Below, piece by piece: positions 8,934-17,268 of a DNA stretch of 64,000 bases. How positions within the stretch are numbered: the first letter of the stretch is position 1; each line of letters begins with the position of its first letter. This DNA comes from an uncultured Sulfitobacter sp. (GTDB taxonomy: Bacteria > Pseudomonadota > Alphaproteobacteria > Rhodobacterales > Rhodobacteraceae), in the NCBI GenBank assembly GCA_947502265.1, contig CANMZB010000020.1:1-64000 (forward strand), given 5' to 3'. The position numbers were made by a program, and so were the translations under genes. A model generated the notes under the pieces. It saw only the letters and a program-made list of their open reading frames with translations, was not told the origin of the DNA and ran no database searches.

Positions 8934-8969
8934 CATCACACGCACCCGGTCGCCGGTTGTTTCAAGCGA

Positions 8970-9764
8970 TCAATCGGCGACTGGCTTGTGCGCCGCCCAC
9001 AAATCGGGGCGGCGTTCTTTTGTAATCTGCTCGGACATGGCGCGCCGCCATTTCGCAATCCCGGCGTGGTTGCCCGACATCAATACAGGCGGGATCGAGC
9101 GGCCCTGCCATTCGGCGGGTTTGGTATATTGTGGATGCTCCAGAAGCCCGGCAGAGTGGCTTTCCTCGACGGTGCTTTCGGCATTGCCTAACACGCCCGG
9201 CAGCAGGCGTACGGTGGCATCTATCATCGCCTGCGCGGCCAATTCGCCCCCGGTCATCACGAAATCGCCCAAGGATATTTCGGTGATGCCGTAATGTTCG
9301 ATCACCCGCTCGTCGACGCCCTCAAAACGGCCACACAACATGGTCACCCCCTGACACGCCGCCAGATCACGCGCCATCGCCTGATCAAAACGTCTGCCGC
9401 GCGGGCTCATGTACAGGATCGGCCAGCGCCCGTGGGCATTTTTCTGCACCGCCTCGATCGCGGGGCCAACGACATCGGCGCGCAGCACCATGCCCGCGCC
9501 GCCACCTGCCGGGGTGTCATCCACGTTGCGGTGTTTGGTCAGCCCAAAGCGGCGCAAATCATGGGCGGCCAGTTGCCAGCGGCCTTCCTGCAAGGCGCGG
9601 CCCGTCAGACTTGCGCCCAGCACGCCGGGGAACAATTCGGGAAACAAGGTTATGATATGGGCCTGCCACGCATCGGCATAAGAGGGCACCGGCTGCATCA
9701 GTTCGCGCGGTTGCGCGGCCTGTGTCACGCGCTGCTTGCCGTGGGACCGTGAGGGGGAGGTCAT
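8970..9764 (-). CDS. trmD: tRNA (guanine-N1)-methyltransferase TrmD
   Basis: Methylates G37 of tRNAs using SAM, preventing +1 frameshifts. The 264-aa product has the SPOUT trefoil-knot signatures ISLGDFVMTGGELAAQ and LLPGVLGN plus the CGRFEGVDERV block. It carries a roughly 33-residue N-terminal extension before AHIITLFPELFPG; ATG 9764 overlaps the preceding gene's stop as ATGA, which supports this start over an internal one. Unlike the usual order, rplS does not follow directly. Confidence 0.95.
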   Translation of the reverse strand: MTSPSRSHGKQRVTQAAQPRELMQPVPSYADAWQAHIITLFPELFPGVLGASLTGRALQEGRWQLAAHDLRRFGLTKHRNVDDTPAGGGAGMVLRADVVGPAIEAVQKNAHGRWPILYMSPRGRRFDQAMARDLAACQGVTMLCGRFEGVDERVIEHYGITEISLGDFVMTGGELAAQAMIDATVRLLPGVLGNAESTVEESHSAGLLEHPQYTKPAEWQGRSIPPVLMSGNHAGIAKWRRAMSEQITKERRPDLWAAHKPVAD

Positions 9765-10549
9765 GCGTTAACGCCTTTCGTGAGGATTGCCTGTTTCGCC
9801 GCATCGCGCGCTTCGGGATCAGGGTGCGCGCGATTTGCTGCCAGCAGCGCGGCGAGCGTGCGCTCACCCAGCCGCGTGTTCTGCGGTGGTTGAGGTTTCA
9901 ACGTTTCGCGGATGTCGTCGGGGATGTCACACAGATCCAACACCGGATCGGTGGGCCCAAGCGGCAGGCTGGCGCAGGTTTCGAGCCGGAAATTATGAAC
10001 GGGGGCGGGCACGCGGCTTGTCACCTGCTGCACGATGTCGTCAAGCGCAGAGGCATCCGGATAGCGGGCGCGAAATTCCTCGAAATCCAATGTCATCGAG
10101 GATGATTTCACATGCTCCGCCCACGCCGAGCGCATCCACGTTTCCGGCGCGCGGGTGGAAAAGCAGAAGATAACAGGCGTCTGCGGAAAAGCGGCGTTTG
10201 CCCGTTGCCAGAACAGGTGCATCAGGATCGGCGCGCCAGCATAGGTCGCCAGCGGGCCGCGCCCCGGCATATGACCCGCAAGCTCTTCGGCGCTGAGCAG
10301 CAGCGTGCGTTGTGGCATCCCCGGCAGACCCGCGAGCAACGCATCGAACCGGCGGCGCACCTTGTCCAGCGCCGCGTCCGTGCCATAGGTCGAATATCCG
10401 CGCGTGGCGTGCATCAGATCCACCATCTGCCCCTTGAGCCTGATCGCCAGCGCGGGCATCAAAACCTTGCGATTGCTGCGCAGGACCTGTTGCACCGTCG
10501 AGGTGCCGGTTTTGTGAAAGCCTGCGTGTATGACGATTTTACGGGGCAT
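9761..10549 (-). CDS. sulfotransferase-like P-loop protein (copy 2)
   Basis: 262-aa protein with an N-terminal 5'-phosphosulfate-binding-like loop HAGFHKTGTSTVQQVL (residues about 8-23) and a later STRAPETWMRSAWAEH resembling the 3'-phosphate motif of PAPS-dependent sulfotransferases. Acceptor unknown. It is clearly paralogous to the gene upstream (10549-11331): both share HAGFHKTGT, a GHMPGR block, TRAP..W.RS and LGP.D.VLDL. Start and stop overlap both neighbours (TGATG upstream, ATGA into trmD), so it is translationally coupled within the rimM-trmD unit. Confidence 0.75.
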   Translation of the reverse strand: MPRKIVIHAGFHKTGTSTVQQVLRSNRKVLMPALAIRLKGQMVDLMHATRGYSTYGTDAALDKVRRRFDALLAGLPGMPQRTLLLSAEELAGHMPGRGPLATYAGAPILMHLFWQRANAAFPQTPVIFCFSTRAPETWMRSAWAEHVKSSSMTLDFEEFRARYPDASALDDIVQQVTSRVPAPVHNFRLETCASLPLGPTDPVLDLCDIPDDIRETLKPQPPQNTRLGERTLAALLAANRAHPDPEARDAAKQAILTKGVNA

Positions 10550-11331
10550 CAGGCGCGCTCCTTGATCAGCGCCTGCTTGGCCTCGCGCAGCGCGGATTTT
10601 TCGAGACCGGAGCGGTTGAGTTCCAGAAGTGCCGCCATGAGCGCCGCAGAGGGGGCTGCGTTGGCAACAGCTGCCGCCGTAAAGGTGGCGCGCTGCCCCT
10701 CGTTTATGCCCAGAAGATCCAGCACAGCATCGGCAGGGCCAAGCGGTCTGTCGGCGTGCTCTTCGAGGCTTGCATCAATCAGCGCATGATCGGGAAGCTC
10801 GCGTTTTATGTCATCCAGAATGACGTCAAGGTTCGCCGATGCTTTAAAGCGCCTCCTGTAGTCGTGTTCATCCAGCACCATGCGGCTGGCGCGTAAATGT
10901 TGGGCGTAGCAGCTGCGCAGCCATGCGTCCGGCGCGCGGGTGGTGAAAAAGAAGGTCAGTTCACTTTGCGCGAGCGCCGCCTTGAACGCAACGGACAGCG
11001 CGCGCATCAGATGGGGCGCGGCGCCATAGCTGCGGATGCTGTGGCGTCCCGGCATGTGGCCACACAGGTCTTCTGACGCGATAACGATTGTTGGCGCGGG
11101 CTCTTTAGCAAGGCTTTGGGCCAGCAGCGCCGCCTCGTATTTCACCAACCCCAGATCGACATCGTCGCGGCTGCGGCTGAACCCGCGCGCGGCCTCGCAA
11201 AGGGCTGTCATGCCGGGGCGCAGGATCAACCTGACATCCGGTGCCAGCGCGCGGCGGTTGGCGCGCAGGGTCTGTTGCAGGCTGGTGGTGCCGGTTTTGT
11301 GAAATCCGGCGTGAAAGATGATCTTTCGCAC
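10549..11331 (-). CDS. sulfotransferase-like P-loop protein (copy 1)
   Basis: Paralogue of the following gene. I choose GTG 11331, one base after the rimM stop, giving 260 aa starting VRKIIFHAGFHKTGTTSLQQ; this matches the paralogue length, whereas ATG 11376 would overlap rimM by 44 nt. Motifs: phosphosulfate-loop HKTGTTSL, SEDLCGHMPGR, and TRAPDAWLRSCYAQH. The catalytic His/Lys of known sulfotransferases cannot be assigned by eye. Its place between rimM and trmD suggests co-expression with ribosome-maturation genes, though a direct link is not implied. Confidence 0.75.
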   Translation of the reverse strand: MRKIIFHAGFHKTGTTSLQQTLRANRRALAPDVRLILRPGMTALCEAARGFSRSRDDVDLGLVKYEAALLAQSLAKEPAPTIVIASEDLCGHMPGRHSIRSYGAAPHLMRALSVAFKAALAQSELTFFFTTRAPDAWLRSCYAQHLRASRMVLDEHDYRRRFKASANLDVILDDIKRELPDHALIDASLEEHADRPLGPADAVLDLLGINEGQRATFTAAAVANAAPSAALMAALLELNRSGLEKSALREAKQALIKERA

Positions 11332-11332
11332 G

Positions 11333-11854
11333 TCAGTCCTTGGGCTGCGGCAGGACGCCTTCGGGGGGATCGGCAATGAGACGACCGGCGCTCAGATCGA
11401 CGGTCGGCACCGCCGCTTTGGTGAAGGGCAGAAACGTGGTTGCAGACCCGCCAACCAGTTGCACCTCAAGCAGATCATCCGCGCCGTGGTTCTGGACGGT
11501 TTTTACACGGCCGATCTTTTCGCCGCCGGTGTCATAAACATCAAGATCAATCAGATCAGCGTGGTAGAATTCATCGTCGGGCAGGGAGGGAAGCTGTGCA
11601 CGGCGCGCAAAAAGCCGTGTGCCGCGCAGGGCATCGGCCTCTTCTTTGGTGGCGATATCAGCGATGCGCGCGGAAAAGCCGCTTTTGACGGGCCGGAGGA
11701 TGGCAAGGGTGAAGGCACGGGTGCCGGTCTCGTCGCTCAGGGGGGAGTAGGTCTCGATGTCCTCGGGGACCGCGCAAAAACTTTTGACGCGCACCTCCCC
11801 ATGCACGCCGTAAGACCCCGAGATCACACCCACGCAGATATGGTTTTCGCTCAT
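11333..11854 (-). CDS. rimM: 16S rRNA processing protein RimM
   Basis: Assists 30S head assembly by binding S19 and the 16S 3' domain. The 173-aa product from ATG 11854 ([20 protein letters not shown]) has the RimM N-domain ([11 protein letters not shown]) and the PRC-barrel C-domain ([29 protein letters not shown]). A CGGAG ribosome site lies before ATG 11854, and that ATG overlaps the stop of the upstream microprotein as ATGA. Confidence 0.95.
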   Translation of the reverse strand: MSENHICVGVISGSYGVHGEVRVKSFCAVPEDIETYSPLSDETGTRAFTLAILRPVKSGFSARIADIATKEEADALRGTRLFARRAQLPSLPDDEFYHADLIDLDVYDTGGEKIGRVKTVQNHGADDLLEVQLVGGSATTFLPFTKAAVPTVDLSAGRLIADPPEGVLPQPKD

Positions 11855-12000
11855 TGTAGCAACTCCGAATTGACGCAAATTGTGCCGGTCCACTGGCCTT
11901 CACCAGCGGCACATTCGCTGCGCATTAGCGCCATGTTAAGCTGGAATCCGAGGGCCGCACCGAGGGCCAGCACGAACAGGAATTTAAGCAGACGAAACAT
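11851..12000 (-). CDS. 49-aa single-span membrane microprotein between bluB and rimM
   Basis: A 50-codon frame starts at ATG 12000 ([19 protein letters not shown]) and ends with TGA at 11851. It overlaps both neighbours: TGATG with the bluB stop and ATGA with the rimM start. That double coupling is strong evidence that it is translated. The N terminus is basic followed by a hydrophobic span (about residues 4-22), then a short polar tail with two cysteines ([20 protein letters not shown]). Function unknown; the tail would be periplasmic if the span is a signal anchor. Confidence 0.7.
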   Translation of the reverse strand: MFRLLKFLFVLALGAALGFQLNMALMRSECAAGEGQWTGTICVNSELLQ

Positions 12001-12629
12001 CAACGTTCCTCTATGTGCAAGGCGGCGGCGCGCGCCTCCCAGCCTTTGGTTTCAAGCTCTGGTGTCAGGGATACATCGCACGGCCAGCCAAGGCAAAGGT
12101 AAGCGACGAGGGTCCAGCCCTCGGGCGTATCCAGATCACGGCACAGCTGTGCTGGATCAAGCACCGAAACCCACCCCATGCCAATGCCGTGTGCACGGGC
12201 GTGCAGCCACATCAACGAGATCGCCCCCACAACGGAATAGCGGCGCGTTTCGGGCATGCTGGCGGCCCCAAGGCCCGCGCCTTTGGCTGTGGTGTCATCG
12301 CAAAAAACGGCGAACTGCTCGGGCGCGTCAATCATGCCTGACAGCTTGAGCGACGCGTACAAGCGTGCGCGATCACCATCGTAGCCTTCGAGGGCTTTGG
12401 CGTTGGCGGTGCGGAAATTCTCAAGGGCAGACGCGCGCGCGGCATCTGATGTGATACGGATCACGCGCCACGGCTCGGACAGGCCAACGGAAGGGGCCAG
12501 CGACAAGGTGGAGAGGCACTCCTGAACAAGCGCCTCGTCCACGGGATCGGTGCGGAACTGGCGCACATCGCGGCGCCAGCGCATAAGGTCGGTCAGCCCG
12601 GCACGGAAATCTTCGCTGAAGTCATGCAT
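12000..12629 (-). CDS. bluB: 5,6-dimethylbenzimidazole synthase BluB
   Basis: Oxygen-dependent flavoenzyme of the nitroreductase fold that cleaves FMNH2 to make DMB, the lower ligand of cobalamin. The 209-aa product contains RRDVRQFRTDPV and LSLAPSVGLSEPWR near the N terminus, the BluB hallmarks, and GIGMGWVSVLDP later. ATG 12629 is chosen because ACAGG lies 6 nt upstream; TTG 12644 is an alternative. It sits in the rpsP-rimM operon, away from other cob genes, and pairs functionally with cobD and the cobC-like gene near 26-28 kb. Confidence 0.88.
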   Translation of the reverse strand: MHDFSEDFRAGLTDLMRWRRDVRQFRTDPVDEALVQECLSTLSLAPSVGLSEPWRVIRITSDAARASALENFRTANAKALEGYDGDRARLYASLKLSGMIDAPEQFAVFCDDTTAKGAGLGAASMPETRRYSVVGAISLMWLHARAHGIGMGWVSVLDPAQLCRDLDTPEGWTLVAYLCLGWPCDVSLTPELETKGWEARAAALHIEER

Positions 12630-12650
12630 GCCGGACCTGTCCAATACCTT

Positions 12651-13049
12651 TTATTCTGCGGCTGCGTCTTCCGCAGGTGCCTCGGCTGGCGCGTTTGCGG
12701 CTTCTGCTGCTGCGGTGGCCTTGTCGGCTTTCTGCTGGGCGCGTTCCTGGGCTTTTTTGCCGGGCGTCCCTTTGTTGGGGTTGTTACGCTCTGCCTTCTC
12801 GCGCACGCCTGCCGCTTCCAGCATCCGCTGAACACGCTCTGTCGGCTGTGCGCCGTGATCAAGCCAGTGCTGAACGCGCTCGATGTCAATTTTTACGCGG
12901 TCTTCGCTGTCTTTGGGGAACAGCGGGGAGTATGTGCCCAGCTTCTCGATGAAGCGGCCATCGCGTGGCATGCGGCTGTCCGCAGCAACGATACGGTAGA
13001 ACGGGCGCTTTTTGGAGCCACCGCGGGCGAGACGAATTTTCATGGCCAT
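12651..13049 (-). CDS. rpsP: 30S ribosomal protein S16
   Basis: S16 of the small subunit. [20 protein letters not shown], then [19 protein letters not shown] and the [17 protein letters not shown] region are canonical. The 132-aa form has a C-terminal Ala/Lys/Glu-rich tail of about 45 residues beyond the core fold, common in alphaproteobacteria. AAAGGAC precedes ATG 13049; ATG 13043 is also possible. It is followed 6 nt later by the alternative start of bluB. Confidence 0.95.
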   Translation of the reverse strand: MAMKIRLARGGSKKRPFYRIVAADSRMPRDGRFIEKLGTYSPLFPKDSEDRVKIDIERVQHWLDHGAQPTERVQRMLEAAGVREKAERNNPNKGTPGKKAQERAQQKADKATAAAEAANAPAEAPAEDAAAE

Positions 13050-13062
13050 GATATTGAGTCCT

Positions 13063-13365
13063 TTATATTTTTTCTGCGTGATGTTGGTGGTGCTGAATGA
13101 CTTCAGCGATGATGAAGTTGAGAAACTTCTTGGCAAATTCGGGATCCAGATCGGCCCGTTTCGCCAAATCTTCGAGCCGCGCGATCTGGTCCGCTTCGCG
13201 GTTGGGATCGGACGGGGGAAGGTCGTGTTCGGCTTTGAGTTTCCCCACCGCCTGTGTGTGTTTGAACCGCTCGCCCAGCGTATAGACGAGGATCGCGTCG
13301 AGCCGGTCGATGGAGGCGCGGTGATCGCGCAGGACATGCGCCGCGACTGTTACGGGATCGCTCAT
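13063..13365 (-). CDS. chorismate mutase (AroQ class)
   Basis: Converts chorismate to prephenate for Phe/Tyr synthesis. The 100-aa all-helical product matches stand-alone AroQ enzymes: [20 protein letters not shown] in helix 1 with the first active-site Arg, then [20 protein letters not shown] with the conserved Lys, and [14 protein letters not shown]. It lies between ffh and rpsP on the same strand, as in many Rhodobacterales. Confidence 0.9.
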   Translation of the reverse strand: MSDPVTVAAHVLRDHRASIDRLDAILVYTLGERFKHTQAVGKLKAEHDLPPSDPNREADQIARLEDLAKRADLDPEFAKKFLNFIIAEVIQHHQHHAEKI

Positions 13366-13400
13366 ATGATCCTCCAGACCGGCTGTGTCGGGGGGGTGCT

Positions 13401-13422
13401 ATGCGTACACAATGCGTACACA
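13401..13422. repeat. 11-bp tandem duplication upstream of the chorismate mutase gene
   Basis: ATGCGTACACA occurs twice head to tail (13401-13411 and 13412-13422) in the gap between ffh and the chorismate mutase gene. It may be a regulator site or simply a local duplication. Confidence 0.5.
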
Positions 13423-13474
13423 GGACGTGCATCGCCGCGATGCGGCGTGGACATATGTTGAATCGCGCCGCACA

Positions 13475-14974
13475 TCATTTCTTTTTCCCGAAGCCGGAAA
13501 GGCCGGGGGGCAGGGACAGGCCGCCGCCGCCCATGCCGGGCAGTTTGCCGCCCATCTGTTTGGCCGCAGCTTCCAGCGCCTTGGGGTCCATGCCCTGGGC
13601 CATCGCGGCGGGGTCCATGCCGCCTTTGCCCATCATGCCCTTCATGGCTTGTTTAAGCATGCCGCCTTTGCCCATCTTACCCATTTTCTTCATCATGTCC
13701 GACATCTGCCGCTGCATCTTCATCAGCTTGTTAAGGTCGGACACTTCCATGCCAGCGCCTTTGGCGATCCGCTTTTTGCGGCTGGCCTGAAGCAGCGCGG
13801 GATTGGCGCGCTCTTTCTTGGTCATGGATTGAATCAGCGCGATCTGTTGCTTGAGGATTTTGTCGTCAAGCCCCGCATCGGAGACCTGTTTGGCCATCTT
13901 GCCCATGCCGGGCATCATGCCCATCATGCTTTGCATCCCGCCCATCTTGATCATCTGCTCAAGCTGCATCTTGAGGTCGTTCATATTGAACTGACCTTTC
14001 GCCATGCGCTTCATCATCTTTTCGGCCTGCTCGGCCTCGATGGTTTCCTGTGCTTTCTCGACCAGCGCAACGATGTCGCCCATGCCTAGGATACGGCCCG
14101 CGATGCGCTCTGGCTCGAATGTTTCGAGCGCGTCCATCTTTTCGCCAAGGCCGACGTATTTGATGGGCTGTCCGGTGACCGCGCGCATCGACAGGGCCGC
14201 ACCGCCGCGCCCGTCGCCGTCCATCCGTGTCAGCACAACGCCGGAGATGCCGATACGGTCGTTAAAGTTCTGGGCGGTTTGCACGGCGTCCTGACCCGTC
14301 AGGCCATCGACCACCAGCAGTGTTTCACGTGGAGTGACGACATCGCGCACCGCTTCGACCTGTTGCATCAGCTCTTCGTCGATGGACAAACGGCCGGCGG
14401 TATCAAGCATGTAAACGTCATACCCGCCAAGCGAGGCCTGTGTCTTGGTGCGTTTGGCGATGGCGACCGGGTTTTCGCCTTTGACGATGGGCAGGGTATC
14501 AACGCCGATCTGCACGCCCAGAATCGCAAGCTGTTCCATCGCCGCAGGGCGGTTCACATCGAGCGAGGCCATCAACACGCGCTTGCCGTCTTTTTCCTTG
14601 AGACGTTTGGCGAGTTTGGCGGTGGTTGTGGTTTTACCTGAACCTTGCAGGCCAACCATCAGGATCGGGGCAGGGGGGCTGTCGATCTTCAGGGCACCCG
14701 GTTCACCTTCGCCGCGCAGCACGTCGATTAGCGCATCGTGCACGATCTTGACGACCTGCTGGCCGGGGGTGATGGATTTGGTGACGGCCTGACCGGTTGC
14801 TTTTTCCTGCACCGCATTGACGAAATCCCGTGCGACGGGCAGCGACACGTCCGCTTCGAGAAGGGCAACGCGCACTTCGCGCAGGGCTGTTTTCACGTCC
14901 TCGTCAGAGAGCGCGCCCTGTTTCGTCAGGCGGTCGAAGACGCCGGAGAGGCGTTCACTGAGGTTCTCAAACAT
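13475..14974 (-). CDS. ffh: signal recognition particle protein Ffh
   Basis: GTPase subunit of SRP that binds hydrophobic signal sequences and, with 4.5S RNA, delivers ribosomes to FtsY. The 499-aa product has the NG domain with GLQGSGKTTT (about 108-117), DTAGRLSIDEEL and TRMDGDGRGGAAL, then a methionine-rich M domain (MIKMGGMQSMMGMMPGMGKM) and a Gly-rich tail ending SGFGKKK. It heads the minus-strand translation block, and an SRP-RNA-like sequence lies about 100 bp upstream. Confidence 0.97.
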   Translation of the reverse strand: MFENLSERLSGVFDRLTKQGALSDEDVKTALREVRVALLEADVSLPVARDFVNAVQEKATGQAVTKSITPGQQVVKIVHDALIDVLRGEGEPGALKIDSPPAPILMVGLQGSGKTTTTAKLAKRLKEKDGKRVLMASLDVNRPAAMEQLAILGVQIGVDTLPIVKGENPVAIAKRTKTQASLGGYDVYMLDTAGRLSIDEELMQQVEAVRDVVTPRETLLVVDGLTGQDAVQTAQNFNDRIGISGVVLTRMDGDGRGGAALSMRAVTGQPIKYVGLGEKMDALETFEPERIAGRILGMGDIVALVEKAQETIEAEQAEKMMKRMAKGQFNMNDLKMQLEQMIKMGGMQSMMGMMPGMGKMAKQVSDAGLDDKILKQQIALIQSMTKKERANPALLQASRKKRIAKGAGMEVSDLNKLMKMQRQMSDMMKKMGKMGKGGMLKQAMKGMMGKGGMDPAAMAQGMDPKALEAAAKQMGGKLPGMGGGGLSLPPGLSGFGKKK

Positions 14975-15052
14975 GGGCGGTGGCCCTTTCGTCGTCGGTT
15001 GCGGGATGCTCGTGATGTAAGAGCGCGCGCATCATTTCACAAATACCCCGTA

Positions 15053-15172
15053 GTGCCGCACAGTTGGGATAAACCCAAATGGCTTGGCCCCAGTGGGCGC
15101 AACGCGCTGACTGGGGGCGATCCTGAAACAATGTCAGGACCGGAAGGCAAGGGCTTCCGGGGGATTTGGCAC
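15053..15172 (+). ncRNA. structured RNA candidate resembling half of an SRP (4.5S) RNA
   Basis: Three consecutive hairpins (15088-15116, 15121-15139 and 15140-15160) are enclosed by CCAAAT (15075-15080) pairing with ATTTGG (15164-15169); GTGCC/GGCAC at 15053/15168 is an alternative outer pairing. The segment GTCAGGACCGGAAGG (15133-15147) matches the SRP RNA tip GTCAGGNCCGGAAGG, and GCAACGC lies upstream as in 4.5S RNA. The strongly conserved AGCAG that should follow is replaced by CAAGGG. Either a decayed ffs or another structured RNA. It occupies most of the 309-bp gap between ffh and the LysR gene; I see no gene in the rest. Confidence 0.4.
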
Positions 15173-15283
15173 GCGTTTAAGGGGTGAAGAGAGGTGAGTC
15201 AAGCGCAGGGATTAGCGGTTGCACTTCGTCGCCCAGCGGGGAAGATTGGATAGAAGACGCTACAAGTCAACGCGAGGGCGGGT

Positions 15284-16162
15284 ATGGAGAACTGGGACGA
15301 GGTCCGAACCGCCTATCAGGTGGCGCGTCTGGGCACTGTGAGCGGTGCGGCGGAAAACCTTGGAGTGCATCATGCCACGGTGATCCGTCATATTGACGCG
15401 CTTGAGAAGCGGCTGGGCGTGAAATTGTTCCAGCGTCATGCGCGCGGCTACACGCCCACCGAGGCGGGTGAGGATCTGATGCGGGTGGCGAATGCCACCG
15501 AAGACCAGTTCGGCCAGCTTCTCAGCCGGCTCAAGGGGCACGGCACGGATGTCTCGGGCGATCTGGTTGTTACGTCGCTCGCGATGTTGAGCCAACAGAT
15601 CACGCCGCTGCTTGCGGCCTTTCAGGAGGTGCATCCGGATGTGATTGTGCGTTATCTGACGAGTGACCGGCTGTTCCGGCTGGAGTATGGCGAGGCGCAT
15701 GTGGCCGTGCGCGCAGGCTCTGCGCCGGAAGAGCCCGACAATGTGGTGCAAAAGCTGACGGATCAGGCGATGGGCCTGTATGCCGCGACATCATATGTTG
15801 CGGCACATGGTCTGCCACAAGGGCCGCAGGAGTATGGCCGTCACCGGTTTCTTGGTCCCGAAGGCATCGACAGCCGTGCACCGTGCTTCCGTTGGCTGCG
15901 CGAAGCGGTTGCGCGCGAGAATGTTGTGTTTCGCAGCGACGACCATCGCGCGCTGGGCTATGCTTTGGCGTCGGGTGCGGGCATCGGATTTGCGAGTGTG
16001 GCACATGCCGCGCAAAACCCCGATCTGGTCGAGGTGGCGACGCCAAGACCGGAGTGGTCTTCGCCTTTGTGGCTAGTGACGCATGTGGATCTGCACCGGA
16101 CCAGCAAGGTTCAGGCGCTTGTGCAGTTTCTGAAATCCAACGTAAAGGCGGGACTGTTATGA
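15284..16162 (+). CDS. LysR family transcriptional regulator
   Basis: 292-aa LysR-type regulator. The N-terminal winged helix-turn-helix is clear (TVSGAAENLGVHHATVIRHI, about residues 18-37, then LEKRLGVKLFQRHARGYTPT), followed by a periplasmic-binding-like effector domain. Its stop overlaps the start of the DMT exporter gene as ATGA, so the two form an operon and the regulator probably controls or co-operates with that exporter. Effector unknown. Confidence 0.9.
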   Translation: MENWDEVRTAYQVARLGTVSGAAENLGVHHATVIRHIDALEKRLGVKLFQRHARGYTPTEAGEDLMRVANATEDQFGQLLSRLKGHGTDVSGDLVVTSLAMLSQQITPLLAAFQEVHPDVIVRYLTSDRLFRLEYGEAHVAVRAGSAPEEPDNVVQKLTDQAMGLYAATSYVAAHGLPQGPQEYGRHRFLGPEGIDSRAPCFRWLREAVARENVVFRSDDHRALGYALASGAGIGFASVAHAAQNPDLVEVATPRPEWSSPLWLVTHVDLHRTSKVQALVQFLKSNVKAGLL

Positions 16163-17130
16163 TGTCACCGCAGACACAGGGGCATCTGGCGATGCTTTTG
16201 TTCTCCGCGTTGGTGGCGGGGTCGTTTTCGCTTGGCTCTCTGGTGGCCAATGAAATCGCGCCTCTGGCGCTGAACGCAGTGCGTTTCGTGATCGCGGCGG
16301 TCGCGGTGGGTGTTGCGGCGTTTCTGACCCAGGGGGTGCCGCGCCGTGCGTTTGTCGCGCCGTGGCGCTATCTGGTGCTGGGCGGGTTTTTCGCGGTGTA
16401 TTTCGTGCTGATGTTCGAGGGGCTGAAGACGGCGGCGCCTGTCAGTTCGGCTGCGGTGTTCACGCTGGTGCCGGCGATGGCGGCGGTATTTGCGGTGATT
16501 TTGCTACGACAGCGGATCACGCCGCGCATCGCGCTGGCGCTTGGCGTTGGCGGGACGGGGGCGCTTTGGGTCATTTTTCGCGCCGACTGGTCTGCATTTG
16601 TGGCGTTCGAGGTGGGGCGCGGGGAGGCGATCTTTTTCGTCGGGTGTATTTCGCACGCCATCTACACGCCGATGGTGCGGTTGCTCAATCGTGGCGAGAG
16701 CGCGGTACAATTTACCTTCGGGACGTTGATTGCGGGGGCTGTGTTGCTGGTGGTTGTCGGATGGTCGGACATTCGCGCGACCGAGTGGAGCAACCTGCGC
16801 CCGCTGGTCTGGGTCACCATCCTGTATGTCGCGCTTTTTGCCAGCGCCTCGACCTTTGTGCTGTTGCAGTTTGCCGCCCTGCGTCTGCCGAGCGCCAAGG
16901 TGATGGCCTATACATATCTGGTGCCAAGCTGGGTGATCGGATGGGAGGCTGCCTTGGGGCACGGCCTGCCACCGATGCTGATTATTGGCGGGGTGGTTCT
17001 CACGATTATCGCCTTGGTTTTGCTGTTGCGCGATGATGATGCGCCGCAACCTGTTGGGCGGGCGGGGAATATAATTCACCAGGACGGGAACCCGAGTGCC
17101 GCGTGTCGCGTTTGTTATCGAGTCGATTAA
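16159..17130 (+). CDS. DMT superfamily (EamA-type) transporter
   Basis: 323-aa membrane protein with about ten spans arranged as two EamA repeats (ALVAGSFSLGSLVANEIAPL in the first, FVGCISHAIYTPMVRLLNRG opening the second). Members export amino acids or other metabolites. ATG 16159 overlaps the LysR stop. The last about 30 residues (from RDDDAPQPVG) are polar and end in CRVCYRVD, an unusual extension for the family. Confidence 0.88.
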   Translation: MMSPQTQGHLAMLLFSALVAGSFSLGSLVANEIAPLALNAVRFVIAAVAVGVAAFLTQGVPRRAFVAPWRYLVLGGFFAVYFVLMFEGLKTAAPVSSAAVFTLVPAMAAVFAVILLRQRITPRIALALGVGGTGALWVIFRADWSAFVAFEVGRGEAIFFVGCISHAIYTPMVRLLNRGESAVQFTFGTLIAGAVLLVVVGWSDIRATEWSNLRPLVWVTILYVALFASASTFVLLQFAALRLPSAKVMAYTYLVPSWVIGWEAALGHGLPPMLIIGGVVLTIIALVLLLRDDDAPQPVGRAGNIIHQDGNPSAACRVCYRVD

Positions 17131-17146
17131 CTTAAGGAACAGTCAC

Positions 17147-17221
17147 ATGCGTAGCATTATTTATCTCGTTGGCCTCGTGGTCGTCGTTATTTTTATTCTG
17201 CGTCTTCTCGGGGTTGTATAA
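17147..17221 (+). CDS. 24-aa membrane microprotein, tandem copy 1
   Basis: A 24-codon frame beginning MRSIIYLVGLVVVV, followed by IFILRLLGVV, forms one hydrophobic span with a single basic N-terminal residue. AAGGAACA lies 8 nt before ATG 17147. A second gene of the same design starts 47 nt later, which argues that both are real. Function unknown; such single-span peptides often modulate a membrane complex. Confidence 0.65.
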   Translation: MRSIIYLVGLVVVVIFILRLLGVV

Positions 17222-17268
17222 GTCCGGGACTGATGGCCGTTCCAAACTGTCAATAAAGGGAGAAAAAC

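Noticed and set aside
11318..12349. 343-aa plus-strand frame opposite rimM, the microprotein and bluB
   Set aside because: The minus-strand genes here have clear family motifs and coupled starts; the plus frame has none.
15121..15160. Confident call of a functional 4.5S RNA
   Set aside because: The AGCAG symmetric-loop bases are missing and the two arms are unequal in length, so only a low-confidence ncRNA candidate is given.
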